Assembly (NCBI GenBank): GCA_001606155.1
Contig: LODT01000022.1
Location: 372,001-436,000 of the forward strand
DNA from: Tieghemostelium lacteum
Lineage: Eukaryota; Evosea; Eumycetozoa; Dictyosteliales; Raperosteliaceae
Reading direction: 5' to 3'
Length of the DNA stretch: 64,000 nt
Of this stretch, positions 11,387 to 22,556 are shown one piece after another (positions within the stretch are counted from its first letter, which is position 1; each line of letters begins with the position of its first letter). The notes under the pieces are model-generated. The model had not been told where the DNA came from and did no database searches. It saw nothing but the letters and a program-made list of their open reading frames with translations. A program made the position numbers and the translations under genes.

Positions 11387-13425
11387 TTAAAATATTTGAG
11401 AATTGTTAACAGATGCAGCTAGATTAATAGTACTACTTTGTTTTTGCACACTAACATGTGGTTTAGGTTCTCTGTACATAATCCAACAACCAGTTATACC
11501 TTTTGGAAGATCTTTAGTTATCTCTTGAACTACTTCAAACCCAAGACGATTAAAAAATGGAAAGTTTTTCTTGTTAAATACCATAGTTTTAATACCAACT
11601 TCAGAGTGATCTGACCACGACAGAACTGGTTCAACTAGATAACTACCAATTGATTGGTTTTGATAGGAGGGATCTGTTGCAATATTTGAGAGGAACCAAT
11701 GTTTAGGTGATTGACTGCTCTCATGTAGGATTTTATCAATAAATACAAATAGTTCAGTACCAAGTGTGGTTTTCTTCAGACCAAATTTGGTTAGAAAAGT
11801 TAACCCACCAACCAAGAAATCTGAGAATTTAATTTCTTTTTTCTTGTCTGGGTTAAAGAAACAAGAACAACTGACCATCTTATTTCCATCATAGTATGCC
11901 CATATATTACAACCATTCCTTAACATCTTTTTAAGCATAAACTTGAATAGAACTTCTAGGTGTTTTTGAGAGTTGGGTTCTGAAGGTGGGAATAGTGTTG
12001 AATATCTAGGGTCATGTAAGAAACCAGCTGCCATCACTTTAGAAGCCTCTGGTATCTCCTTTTTATCAATTTGTTTTCTTATGCCTTTAGGTGTGGACAA
12101 TCCAGAATCTGAACGAAGAGATGAAGAAGAGTTTCTACTGAATGTAGATGGTTCTAGATTCTCTAGTTTATCAATTATATATTCAATGGATGGTCTCATT
12201 GTAGGATTCTTATCGAGCATCTTGAGAACTAGTGGTCCTAGTTTATAGTACTTGGTTGGAAAAGTGGATAGGAATTTCATGTTATCAAAACGATCATGAA
12301 TTAGATCCTCTCCTATATAGTTTTGGTGTTTCAGTAGTAGTCTAAGAGTTATCAACTCATAGAATATACAACCGAGTGAGAATACATCTGCTGATTTATC
12401 ATAGGTTTTACCTTCTAATACCTCTGGAGCAGAGTAAATGTATGTTCCGACTGCACCCTTAATAGAAGGCACAGATGATTTAATTGCCAGACCAAAATCA
12501 CCAATTTTCAATTTATTGGCTTTGGTAATAAAAATGTTCTCCGATTTCAAATCTCTGTGAATTAAATGTGCCTTGTGTAGACCTTGAACTCCATAACAAA
12601 GTTGAAGCATCCAGTCCAGTAATTGAGATTGCTCAATTAGGTATTGTGAATTTGCATCCTTTTTGATTTCATCTGATTTCAGAGTTTCTTCTTGTGCCTC
12701 TACAACTGTTTCTTTAGAGGCTCCAGACATGTGTTGAATAACCTGTCTGGTAAATTCTTTTGTCAACATAATAATACATTTCTTCTTTTTCTTTTTACAT
12801 GATATCTTTTCTTTTTTCTCTGGTTTTTTATCTGTATTTGCCTTGTCTACTAGATTACTAGCAGAATTGAATGATTTGTTACTGTTGGTTTGTTTAGATA
12901 GCATTGGTGGCTGTTGAGCAGATGACAAATCACTCTCTGATTTATGTGCACTGGTGTTACTTATAGAGGATAATGATTCAACTGCACTATGTACATCTGA
13001 AGTCTCACTAGAAGTATCACTTGAGAGATCAGATGTTGTATCAAGTTGTGCTCTATCTGATAAATCAATAAGGAAATCTAATAGATCACCATGTGCACAA
13101 TATTCCATAATAATACATAAATAAATAATTCCATCTTTGGACTGTAAAAATATATCTTCAAATTTAACTATGTTCTCATTAACAATAGATGCCAATGAAT
13201 ATGCCTATTATAAAATGCCTGTTAATACATTAATCCAATTATCTGTAAGCTATAACCCTCCACACATACCTCTTTCAAACCAACATTGGCTTCATTTAGT
13301 GAGTTGAATATTCTCTGTTTACAAACATATTTGGTACCATTCTTTTCCAAAAGAATTGCTTTTCCTTCACCACCAGTTCTCAAATCTTTTATAAAATTAT
13401 AATGTGACATTGGGTCCATATCCAT
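11387..13425 (-). CDS. Ser/Thr protein kinase fused to a GNAT acetyltransferase
   Basis: Two exons, 13425..13270 and 13204..11387, with a 65-nt intron (GTATGT..ATAG) in phase 0; 657 residues. The kinase part (about 1-400) has a modified glycine loop (TGGEGKA), K36 in YVCK, HRD with catalytic D270 (HRDLKSEN), DFG at D288, and APE at 311-313, so it should be active. Between the hinge and HRD there is a Ser-rich then Lys-rich insert of over 100 residues. The family looks NEK-like but I cannot place it exactly. Residues about 440-640 form a GNAT fold: the acetyl-CoA loop is near 566-580 (QNQSIG preceded by IATDPS), and FFNRLGFE is the usual C-terminal GNAT motif. No membrane segment is seen. One continuous frame carries both domains, so this is not a misassembly of two exons. 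Confidence 0.85.
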
Positions 13426-14245
13426 TTTTCTTATTTTCTCTCTACTCTATTTATTACAAACGGTGTTTTTATAAATTAAAAAAAAAAAAATCAATTTTCG
13501 TACCTAGAAGGTTACCTATCATAAAATTCGAAATATTTAGCATTAGGAAAAATGAAATAGTGGTTTAAACTTGCAATATAAATCAAATAAAAGTAATAAC
13601 ATCATTCATTGTTTTATTCAATATATGACAATGAAAAATAAAAATAAAAAATAACAATAACACACTTTGTCTTGTTGAGAGTGAGTGTGTTGTTCACAAT
13701 ATCTGAAAATAATAAATTTTGATATTTTACTACTAACTGACACCACAAATTATTTGATTATCAAGTTGAACATACCTTTAATAAACACAATAAATGTGAA
13801 AAATTAGGAAGATTAATTTAAAATTTTTTAATTTTATTTAATTTCATCATGATTACTTTGTAAATTTTTGAATTCGCTATCATGTTGCTAAATGAGAATT
13901 TTTTTTTAGAACATAGTGTATAAAATATTAAAGAAGTAGAGTTATATCCAACACCAGTGTTCACTCTACATTTTTTTTCATCATTGATTACTTTAGAGGG
14001 TTATATTCTTTTATTTTTGGGAAATCTCTTACTGAACATTTTAATTCAATTTTTGAAATTTAAATGAAACAATTCCAACTCAAACAAATGATATTAATAA
14101 TAATACGAAATGTGATTTTTGAGCTTCAGTTAGATTATTGCTAATAATGATGTTGTTATATATTTCATACATATTCAATATAATTACAACTCTTGAAATT
14201 AATTTGAAATCAAAAGAAATCATGTTTACTAATACATTAATTTTA
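13426..14245. other. Spacer upstream of kinase-GNAT gene
   Basis: 820 nt without a supported gene. A minus-strand stretch near 13780-13700 looks like an intron (GTATGT..TTTCAG) followed by a short open segment, but no upstream ATG exon can be joined to it. The imperfect hairpin at 13936-13969 is listed separately. Confidence 0.4.
13936..13969. repeat. Inverted repeat followed by T run
   Basis: GTAGAGT at 13936-13942 pairs perfectly with ACTCTAC at 13963-13969, and AACA/TGTT can pair inside. Eight T's follow almost at once. This resembles a structured RNA 3' end or a terminator. It stands alone, far from either flanking gene end. Confidence 0.4.
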
Positions 14246-16015
14246 TTAATCTAAATTGAAATTGATTGAATATTTATGAAACATTTGAATAATTTGATCA
14301 AATCCATGGGGAGGGTTGCTACTACCTAGAATAAGTTTAATGGTTTTGATAATACTATTGTTGGATAACACTTTATCTAACTCCTTTTGAGATAGAGAGT
14401 CTATGAGTGCACTGTGATTGATTGGAAATGTAAACTTTTCAAGAGATCTATTGATACAAAGTGAATCTACAAAGATCTTAAAAGTGTTCATTGAGATTCT
14501 AAGATGATGTGGTACATATCCTACTGAATTGATTGATAGTATCTCTAGGCAATTGATGGTTGTATTCTGTCGTAGAGATGGAACTAGTGATACCATGGTG
14601 GACAAATATCTTAGATTTTCAATTGAAAGTTTTTTAATCGTTGGATGGTTACAAGCTAACAATTGAATCAACTCTGATAGATTACAATAAAATAATGTAA
14701 TACATGTCAAACTGTTATTCAACATTAGTATATTTGTATCTATATTTAAAATTGGTTTTGTAGTTTTACGATCACTTTTACTAAGTCCAATAGTAACCAA
14801 GTTTGGTAGATTCATTTGAATAACCGAATTCAAACAATCTTGTTCTTTTTGTTCTGTGGATAGTGATGAAGTTTGGGCTTGTTGATCAACAGTCAAACTA
14901 GTTAAACTCACCATCTCTTTCATATATCTAGAATAATCAATTGCCTTAGAACATGTTATGGATTTCAATTGACTTTTATCTTTCCAACCAGACAAAAGAT
15001 TTAAATCCTCCATTACAGTATTTTCAAAAGAATTCAATGGCGATTTAAAATGAAATGACTGAATACATCTATTGTCTATAACATACTTGAGAGTTTGCTT
15101 CTCAGATTGATAAGCTAGTACACTAGTTATATCAATATCAGCATCTTCACATTTAATAGCATTATAAAGTGAAATCAAAGACTTAAAACTTGTAGTATAG
15201 TGGGTTTTGATGAATAACTTTTTAAGGGTACCCATTAAATGTGCTTCAATAGTCTCAAGTACTATATCGAATAATGAAGGGTCTGGTGACATTGTAACAC
15301 TAACCATATTGAGTCTTTCAAGGTTAGTTGATCTACTTAGAATTAACAGTAGATCATTGGCTGGTATAATCGAACTAAGTGATAAATCAGTGAGTCTATT
15401 TGATCCCAGTACAGATGTATTTGGAATAGATTGCATGTATACACTAGAAATAGATACCATTTGAAATATACTATCACTATTAAATATCTGATCAGCGTCA
15501 CTAGATGACATGTCATTGCGGTGAGTTATACTGAGTTGGTATGTGACATTAGGTAACCCAAGTTTTAGAAGAGGTAGTTGTTGTAGTGTGAAATTTAAAT
15601 CAGCATTTATAGCTAGTAACCTTAGATTGACAAATGATGATATAGGTTCTCGAGATAGAATTGGATTGGTGTAGTGAATCTCTACAATACGATTTTTCAT
15701 TTTATCTACCCATTCATGTTGGTATAACTCAATTCCACTAGTACTCACTTGGTAATCAATGTGATATCTATGTGTCAACTGTAACCATTTTGTAATTGAA
15801 CTCTGTTTAGTTTTGTTTGTTATTCTAATAGGTTTAAAAACCCATAGTTTTGGTATTATCTCTTCACTCCATTTTTTAGAAATCAAAGTATGTTTACAGA
15901 TAAACTCTATTAAATAATCTAAATCTGTTGATTGATTTAATAAATTATCTAAAACATATTTTATAAGATAATTGTTAAGAAGGGGTAACGAATGGATAAC
16001 TATAATAATAGGCAT
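14246..16015 (-). CDS. F-box-like / leucine-rich repeat-like protein
   Basis: Single exon. An in-frame ATG exists at 16084, but the 23 codons it would add run through poly-A/T sequence typical of a promoter, so I prefer the ATG at 16015, giving 589 residues. The N-terminus (LLNNYLIKYVLDNLL, then ICKHTLISKKWSEEI) resembles an F-box-like helix set. It is followed by many Leu/Ile-rich, LRR-like segments (LTDLSLSS, LERLNMVS, LTSLTVDQ, IKKLSIEN). It matches the gene at 2288-3616 in style and probable family, the kind of large dictyostelid gene family that evolves quickly. A role in SCF ubiquitin ligases is conceivable but unproven. Confidence 0.6.
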   Translation of the reverse strand: MPIIIVIHSLPLLNNYLIKYVLDNLLNQSTDLDYLIEFICKHTLISKKWSEEIIPKLWVFKPIRITNKTKQSSITKWLQLTHRYHIDYQVSTSGIELYQHEWVDKMKNRIVEIHYTNPILSREPISSFVNLRLLAINADLNFTLQQLPLLKLGLPNVTYQLSITHRNDMSSSDADQIFNSDSIFQMVSISSVYMQSIPNTSVLGSNRLTDLSLSSIIPANDLLLILSRSTNLERLNMVSVTMSPDPSLFDIVLETIEAHLMGTLKKLFIKTHYTTSFKSLISLYNAIKCEDADIDITSVLAYQSEKQTLKYVIDNRCIQSFHFKSPLNSFENTVMEDLNLLSGWKDKSQLKSITCSKAIDYSRYMKEMVSLTSLTVDQQAQTSSLSTEQKEQDCLNSVIQMNLPNLVTIGLSKSDRKTTKPILNIDTNILMLNNSLTCITLFYCNLSELIQLLACNHPTIKKLSIENLRYLSTMVSLVPSLRQNTTINCLEILSINSVGYVPHHLRISMNTFKIFVDSLCINRSLEKFTFPINHSALIDSLSQKELDKVLSNNSIIKTIKLILGSSNPPHGFDQIIQMFHKYSINFNLD

Positions 16016-16512
16016 GCTTTTATAAAAAAAATTTTTTAAAATAATAATATTATCTTGCAATGATCTTAGAACACAAAAAGTCATAACACCTAATGATATT
16101 ATCTACTTTGTCACCATTGTTTTAAAAATTTTTTGAATTGTCTGATTTCCTTTGTTGTGTTCATGTATAAATCAGGGTGACTTAAGTTAATGTTATCAGA
16201 TAAAACCAATTTTACATTTAAACAAATGGGTATTGAAATCTGTTAACATCATTGGAGATCTTAATTAAATTCTTAATATTTTAATTCTAAATAAAGACTA
16301 TTTTCATTCCATTAATAAAATTCATTTAAAGAAAAAGGATATTTTCATAGTTTTTGGCCTCGGGTTTAAACTTTTAGTGATAAATGTAAAAAAAATAAGA
16401 GTGAATGGGTTTAGTTTTTCAAATAAAAAAAAAAAATAATTTTCTATATTTTAATTATTTTTTAATTTTCTTCTTTTATACATCAAAAAAGAATCTTTTA
16501 TTTAAATAAATA
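16016..16512. other. Promoter spacer between divergent genes
   Basis: Separates the divergent LRR-like gene and the IQGAP-related gene. It is AT-rich with long A and T runs, including an A12 run just before 16440. No gene or RNA seen. Confidence 0.5.
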
Positions 16513-19182
16513 ATGGATCGATTAAATATAACATTAGGTGATTATCAAGATGATGAAGAAGATGATTTTTTATCATTAGAAGATGACGATAATAATAATA
16601 ATAAAGATAATGGAAATGTCAGTACTGCCAAATTGGAACTATTGCAGTCACTAAGAGACAAAGGTTGGGGAAGTGGTGTAATGTCATCACTCTCTGATAT
16701 TGCCTACTCTTACAAAGATGATAAATCTTCACCTTGGTATGAGGAGAGACAAGTTATTGCCACACTGTACAGAGCAAGAGTATTACTACACGAGTTAATT
16801 GAAACAAAGATGAATCAAGAAAGATTCCTTTCTGGAAATTTATGTGTATCAGAAATTCAATCACTACTCAACACTCAAAAAGAGGATGTTGAAACTGATT
16901 GGATTGCTGAAATTCAAGAACTAAAGAGAAATATGGTTGCAGAGATTCGTCGTAACCATTTATTAGAAAGAGATTTACTAAAATTAGATAAACGTATTGC
17001 ACTATTAATTAAACATAGATCAAATATTAAAGTATGTATGAGTATGATCTCATTTTGTTTTGGGAAAAACCTGAAAATATCCTAATATTCTAAAATATCT
17101 TCTTTTTTTTTTATTTTCAAATAAATTCTAAAAATAGGAAATGATTTTAGAACAAAGTAAAAAGAGTAAAAAAAAGAAAGATGGTAATGGAGATGCCATA
17201 GCATTGGATGCTAAACAATTAGAATCCTATCAGAATTTATTTTATTTATTACAAACTGAACCACACTATTTGGCTAAATTGGTAACAATGGTTCAAGCAG
17301 ATCTTATGGAAGACTTTTTAGACACAGTATTTCTCTCACTTTTTGGTGATGCATTCTCACCAAGAGAAGAGTTTTTAATTCTCAGTTTATTCCGTTTGGC
17401 AATCAGTCAAGAAATGTCAGCAATCAAATCAGCAGGTGACTTAATCTCAGTTGAATCTGTGGTGCCAAAAATGATTATTACCTACACTCGTAGAAAGCAA
17501 GGTCACGAATACCTGAAACAAATTATTGCACCAATTCTTGAGAATGGTGTTGTCAATGTTCCAGATTTGAATTTGGAGCTCAATGCCGTGCAGGTCTATC
17601 AAAACATGATCTCAGAGGAGGAAATCAAAACTGGTACCAAATCTACATCCAACAGAGGTCTTGGTGAAGATCAAATCCTACAATTGAAAGCAGTTCAGAA
17701 TATTCTCGAACCTAGAATTCAAAAGTGTAAAGATATCTGTGAGAGATTCTTTAACAGTATTGTACAGTCACTCAATCGTCTGCCATATGGTATCCGTTGG
17801 ATATGTAAACAAATTCAAAATATAGCAATCAAGAATTTTGATTCAAAACCTGATGAAATTGCAAAAGTCATTGGTTACTTTGTCTATTATCGTTTTATAA
17901 ATTTGGCAATTGTAACTCCAGAAACACACAATATATTAAACAAAGAAGTTTCCAATACATCTATTAAAAATTTAGTTTGTGTATGTATAGATCTTTAAAC
18001 CCCAAATAACAATTATACATACTAACATATTCTATATAGATTGCAAAAGTTTTACATAATTTATTTACAATGAAAACATTCCAAAATCAAGGATCGGAAA
18101 AATGGTTACAACCATTAAACTCATGGATTTTATCTAAAGCTAATACAGTTAGACAGTATTTTGAAGATTTGGTACATGTCAGCGATCCATCTGAATATTT
18201 ACGTGTTGATAAATATAATGAACTGACATTGAAATTGAATCCAGTTGTTGTAATTTCTTTGGGTGAGATTTCACAAACACATAAATTACTGTTGACTAAT
18301 TTGAATTCATTGAAGGCTAAAGAAAAAGAAGATCCTTTGGAATTGATATTGAAATCACTTCCACCACCATTTGATGTAGTAGATGAAAATGATCGTGAGA
18401 TTCAGTTGACTCTTACCAATAGATTCAAAGAACATATTGAAAGAGAGATTTCAACTTCAGCCTCACTGTTTACTGAGACTAAGGAATTGGTCATTCAGGT
18501 ATTCCGTGCCATTCCAGTTCAAGAGAAATCATCTGTACAAACTGACGATATATACCAAATTCTAAAATCAGCTATTGAATTTGGAAATAAGAACCAAAAT
18601 GCACAACTCTCTCAGAATGCTGAGAAGGTATTAGCCAATCTCAAGAAACTTGAGAGTGAGGGTACTGTACATGGTTCACAAGATTTTATTAAAGCTATTG
18701 CATTGGAGGTTATAAACAGACAGGATATTCGTGAACATCAGAGAAAAGAAAGAATGCGTCTAACTATTGCATTGAGAGATCTCAGAAAACATCAAGCCTA
18801 TTTAAATGACCAGATTCACCATTACACTAGTTATCTGAAAGATGTTCTTTTACATTACGGTCCAAAAGATAAAAAGAAATCAACTAAACCCATTAAGATT
18901 AGTTATAAGGATCTTGTAAAGAAGGGTATCATTGTAGAATCTGATATACCAAAGATCTCTCAATCTGCTACCTCATTTTTTATATCTTCTGACACACCAG
19001 GTGTATTTGATATCGAGGCTAGAATTGGTCCAGCAACTGCTGGTACAATCTCACTTACTCTTGATGATCTTTTAGATAAATCCGCATCTGGTGGTACAGT
19101 ACTGAAATTGGAAAACATTGTTTTGGATGTAAATATGACATTACATCTCTTGGATAGACATTTCCTCAAGAATATTAAATAA
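16513..19182 (+). CDS. IQGAP-related RasGAP-domain protein (DGAP1/GAPA type)
   Basis: Three exons, 16513-17031, 17138-17980 and 18040-19182, both junctions in phase 0; 834 residues, close to the roughly 820-860 of Dictyostelium DGAP1 and GAPA. Like those, it lacks the N-terminal calponin-homology domain and IQ motifs of animal IQGAPs. It has an acidic N-terminus, a coiled segment, the RasGAP-related domain (about 175-480; FLDTVFLSLFGDAFSPREE, RWICKQI, NLAIVTPE), and the RasGAP C-terminal domain. In Dictyostelium such proteins bind active Rac1 and cortexillins and control cytokinesis and the cell cortex; they are not thought to act as GAPs. I cannot tell which paralogue this is, so no symbol is given. 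Confidence 0.9.
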
Positions 19183-19505
19183 ATTTTATATAAAATAAAT
19201 AACTGAAGTATACATATTCTAATAAAAATGTACAACATATATGATTGATTGTCAGTTGTTATTATTATTTATATTTATTTGTTTGTTTTTTTTATAGATT
19301 GACTTTATTTCTAAAAACAATTTGATGGTGGCGTTTGTGAAAACACACTTGATGGGGGTATTAATAAAATTATAAATATTATTTTAAAAATTTTTTTTGT
19401 ATTATTTGATTTTTTGTTTATAAAATTTCACAAAATATATTTATATAGAGATATCATATGTATATTTATTTTTAAATTTTTTTAGACTACTTTATATAAT
19501 GAAAG
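19183..19505. other. Spacer, nothing recognised
   Basis: AT-rich 323-nt region between two plus-strand genes. It contains T runs and a slightly GC-richer patch near 19322-19365, with no coding frame or RNA signature. Confidence 0.4.
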
Positions 19506-20433
19506 ATGAAATTACTTTTAAATCAAGTAATTTTTATTCTTTTACTATTTTTTATAGGGGATTCATTTGAGGTTATTGTTCATCAATATCTTCCAGGAAT
19601 AATAGTAAAGTTACCTGATAAAAATCTAACTAAATATATAACGTTTCCTCAAGTTTTATTTGACTATTCATCACCTTTTGAAGTAAGTTTTCCAAAATGT
19701 AAAATTTTAAAAACTTTAAATATTAATTTAACAAAAAATTAGAATGCTCATTTTATATGTAAAACACCAATTTCAAATCAAGCAAAAGAAGAGTTAATTT
19801 TTCAATCAGGCACAGTTAATACATATAGCTATAATTGTACAATAGACGACCCAACAGCTATATCAGAAATATTTCAAAATAAGATACAATTTCAGATCGA
19901 TTGGGGATTGGATGAAGGTTGCACATGCATTTTTCCAACCATAGATAATACCACTTTAATAAGTGGATATATAATAACTGTACCATCATTTTCATTGTAA
20001 AGTATTAAATTAACAATATTATTCATAACTTGTAAGAATCGATATTAATTACATATCTAAAAATAGAGGATTTACAAAAACATATTTTACATTAGAATAT
20101 TGTCAAATTGAAGTACTATATTCAGATATACCTTTAAAAAAAGGGGATCTATTCGAACAAATTATTATTCTAGATGGTGGACCTAAATACCTATCTGGGT
20201 CTGTTTATTTATTTATTGCTATTGGATTATTTTCAATAATTATTACTTGTTGTCTTATTGGTGTGCTTTGTGATAGATGGGGTGGTGTAAAAGAAGAGAA
20301 ATACTCCCAAAGAGAGTTTGGTTCGATTGAAATGAAGAGTATTGAGTGTGAGCAAACCTATCTAAATGAGGAAGAGAAAATACAATCATATCTAAGGAAA
20401 GTTGATTCTCAATTCAATCAAAATCAAGAATAG
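19506..20433 (+). CDS. Type I single-pass membrane protein, family not recognised
   Basis: Three exons, 19506-19682, 19743-19996 and 20037-20433, joined in phases 0 and 2; 275 residues. The second intron is only 40 nt. It has a clear signal peptide (LLLNQVIFILLLFFIGDS), an ectodomain of about 170 residues with several Cys (ICKTP, NCTID, GCTCIF, EYCQIE) and N-glycosylation sequons, one membrane helix (VYLFIAIGLFSIIITCCLIG), and a charged cytoplasmic tail of about 60 residues rich in Glu, Lys and Gln. The size and layout recall lumenal cargo or sorting receptors, but I do not recognise the family and assign no function. Confidence 0.7.
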
Positions 20434-20616
20434 TAAATTTAAATAATATAAATAGTATTTATTAATTATAATATTTATTTTTTTTTTTTTCACCATTTAA
20501 AATACATTAAAAAAATGAATAATTAATTATTTGTTATTATTTGATCCACAAGTTTCTTTATTTTACATGTAAAAAAAAAAAAAAGATTATAGTGGAATGT
20601 ATTATTTAGGGTTGTA

Positions 20617-22054
20617 TTATTGTTGTTTACAATTCTTCTTGTTGTTCTCACTTGAAGTTGAAGTGGAACTTGAAGAAGAGGAATTACTTTCGTTTATACC
20701 AGAATTGGATCTAGATCTTCTACCATTGGAAGATGATGTATTTGATGTAGTTGTTGGATTTGTTGATGATGTGCTATTATTTGCATTACTTGTTGTAGTA
20801 GTTGTAGTAGGTGGTGCTTGTGGTTGTGGTGGTTGTTGTGGTTGTTGTGGTGGTTGTGGTGGTTGAGGTGGTGGTGGTTGATTAAAAACTGGTGGTTGAT
20901 TAGTTGGTCGATAACCAGTACCACTAAATGTATTATAATTATATTGTTGTTGTTGTTGTTGTTGTTGCTGCTGTTGTGGTGGATAAGGTGGTTGTTGTGG
21001 TCTATATTGCCCTGGATAGTTTGTTGAATATCTTGCATGATTTTGATTAAATTGTGGGTATCCATTAATCTGTTGTGGATATTGTTGTGGTGCATATTGA
21101 TAATAAATTGGTGGTTGTTGTGGTATTTGTTGTGATTGTGGTCTTTGTTGTTGTTGTTGCTGTTGTGGTGGTCTGTGTTGTTGTTGTTGTGGTGGTGGTG
21201 GCTGGTGTTGAGGTGGTGGTGGTTGTGTATTATTAGTTGTAGTTGTTTTAAATATTGGTAGCGCATTTAAACCATCAGCAATTTGTTGTGCCCATTCTTT
21301 GTTGGTATCTAATTCTGATGCTTTTTGATATGCTGCTCTACTTGCTTCAAATTGGCCTAACTGTCTTAGACATAAACCTTTTCTCATTAAACCTTTTACT
21401 ATTGTATCAAATGTCCAAATATCAATTAATATCTATTTCCTATCAAATTTCCCCAAAGATTAAACATACCATTATTTTGATTAACTCTAAGAGCCTCCTC
21501 ACAATCATCTAGTGCTCTTCTGTATTGATGTAAATGAATAAAACATTGTGATCTATTATTGTAAAGATAAGAATTCTTTGGGTCTGAAGTATTTGTACAT
21601 TTGTTTATAGCATTGTTGTAATGTGATATGGCCTGTGCAAATTTATTCTTATAATAACATGCATTACCTAATTCTTTTTCAGATTCTACTGTCATTCTAA
21701 ATATGCATAAATTATATCAAAGTTAGTTTACCTAGAAATTAATTGTACCTTGAGGTTACAACTAAATTTTTCCTAAAAATCTAGGAAATTAATAACTGTA
21801 GAGAATAACACCTACTCATCATCTAGTTTAGTTATTGGTGCAATAGCATTACACATTGATCTGATTGTAAATGCTGGGTGAACTGGTGATGGATTTTTTG
21901 AGCATACTGGACATCTTTCGGGTTTACTTTCTAGACACATATTGAGACAATACTCGCAAAAGGTATGTCCACACGAAGTGTCACATGCATCGACAAACAC
22001 ATCTGCGCAAATGGGGCAAGATAACAATTCTGAATCAATTAATACCTCGGCCAT
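20617..22054 (-). CDS. RING finger - TPR protein with Gln/Pro-rich tail
   Basis: Three exons, 22054..21816, 21696..21470 and 21398..20617 (phases 2 and 1); 415 residues. The RING finger comes first (about residues 12-52: CPIC, then CGHTFCEYC and CPVC), all zinc ligands present. Then come about three TPR units (GNACYYKNKFAQAI, NNRSQCFIHLHQYRRALDDC, RKGLCLRQLGQFEASRAAY). The last third is low complexity: Pro/Gln, polyGln, Pro-Gln, Thr and Ser runs. RING proteins usually act as E3 ubiquitin ligases and TPRs bind partners such as chaperones, so an E3 with a TPR substrate platform is likely. The RING-to-TPR splice at 21697-21815 is inferred from phase; without it these would be two adjacent genes. 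Confidence 0.8.
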
Positions 22055-22556
22055 TTGAAAAAATTCTTGAAATGAATTTACAGTGTTTGCTGCTGTTGTA
22101 TATAAATGGGGATTTGAAAATAAAATAAAAAATTAAAAAAAAACAAACACACTTGTAAATGTAAGAGTGAGTTATTAATGATGGACAAAAATTCAATTTC
22201 TTCCCAAATAATTGATAACTATCTCCTTTAAATTACTGCTAATGAATAATGCCTGTAAAACTACAATAAATACTATCAAATAAAAAAAAAAAACCAAAAA
22301 TAAAATTAAATTATTTTTAGTACTCTGTGTTTAATGTATATATAAATATAAAAAACTATGTGTGAATTAAATTTATATAAATTAACTAAATCGGAAATAC
22401 ATATAATAAAAAAAAAAATTTTTTATCAATTTAATTTAATGTAACTGATTATGTTGTCAAAAGAAGAATCTACCTTCTAAATGCACAAACGTTAAATCAA
22501 AATTTTTTTTGTTTTTTTTTCATTACACAATCGTACATAATTATTGTGTGGTTGAA
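22055..22556. other. Spacer, nothing recognised
   Basis: 502 nt between the start of the RING-TPR gene and the 3' end of DPH7, both on the minus strand. AT-rich, with repeated A and T runs; no gene seen. Confidence 0.5.

Noticed and set aside
16016-16084. 23-codon N-terminal extension of the LRR-like gene
   Set aside because: Consists of poly-A/T-rich codons typical of promoter sequence; the ATG at 16015 leads straight into the F-box-like region.
20694-21266. His/Asn-rich minus-strand frame in the RING-TPR gene
   Set aside because: Alternative frame of the Gln/Pro repeat region; the frame ending at 20617 carries the TPR domain.
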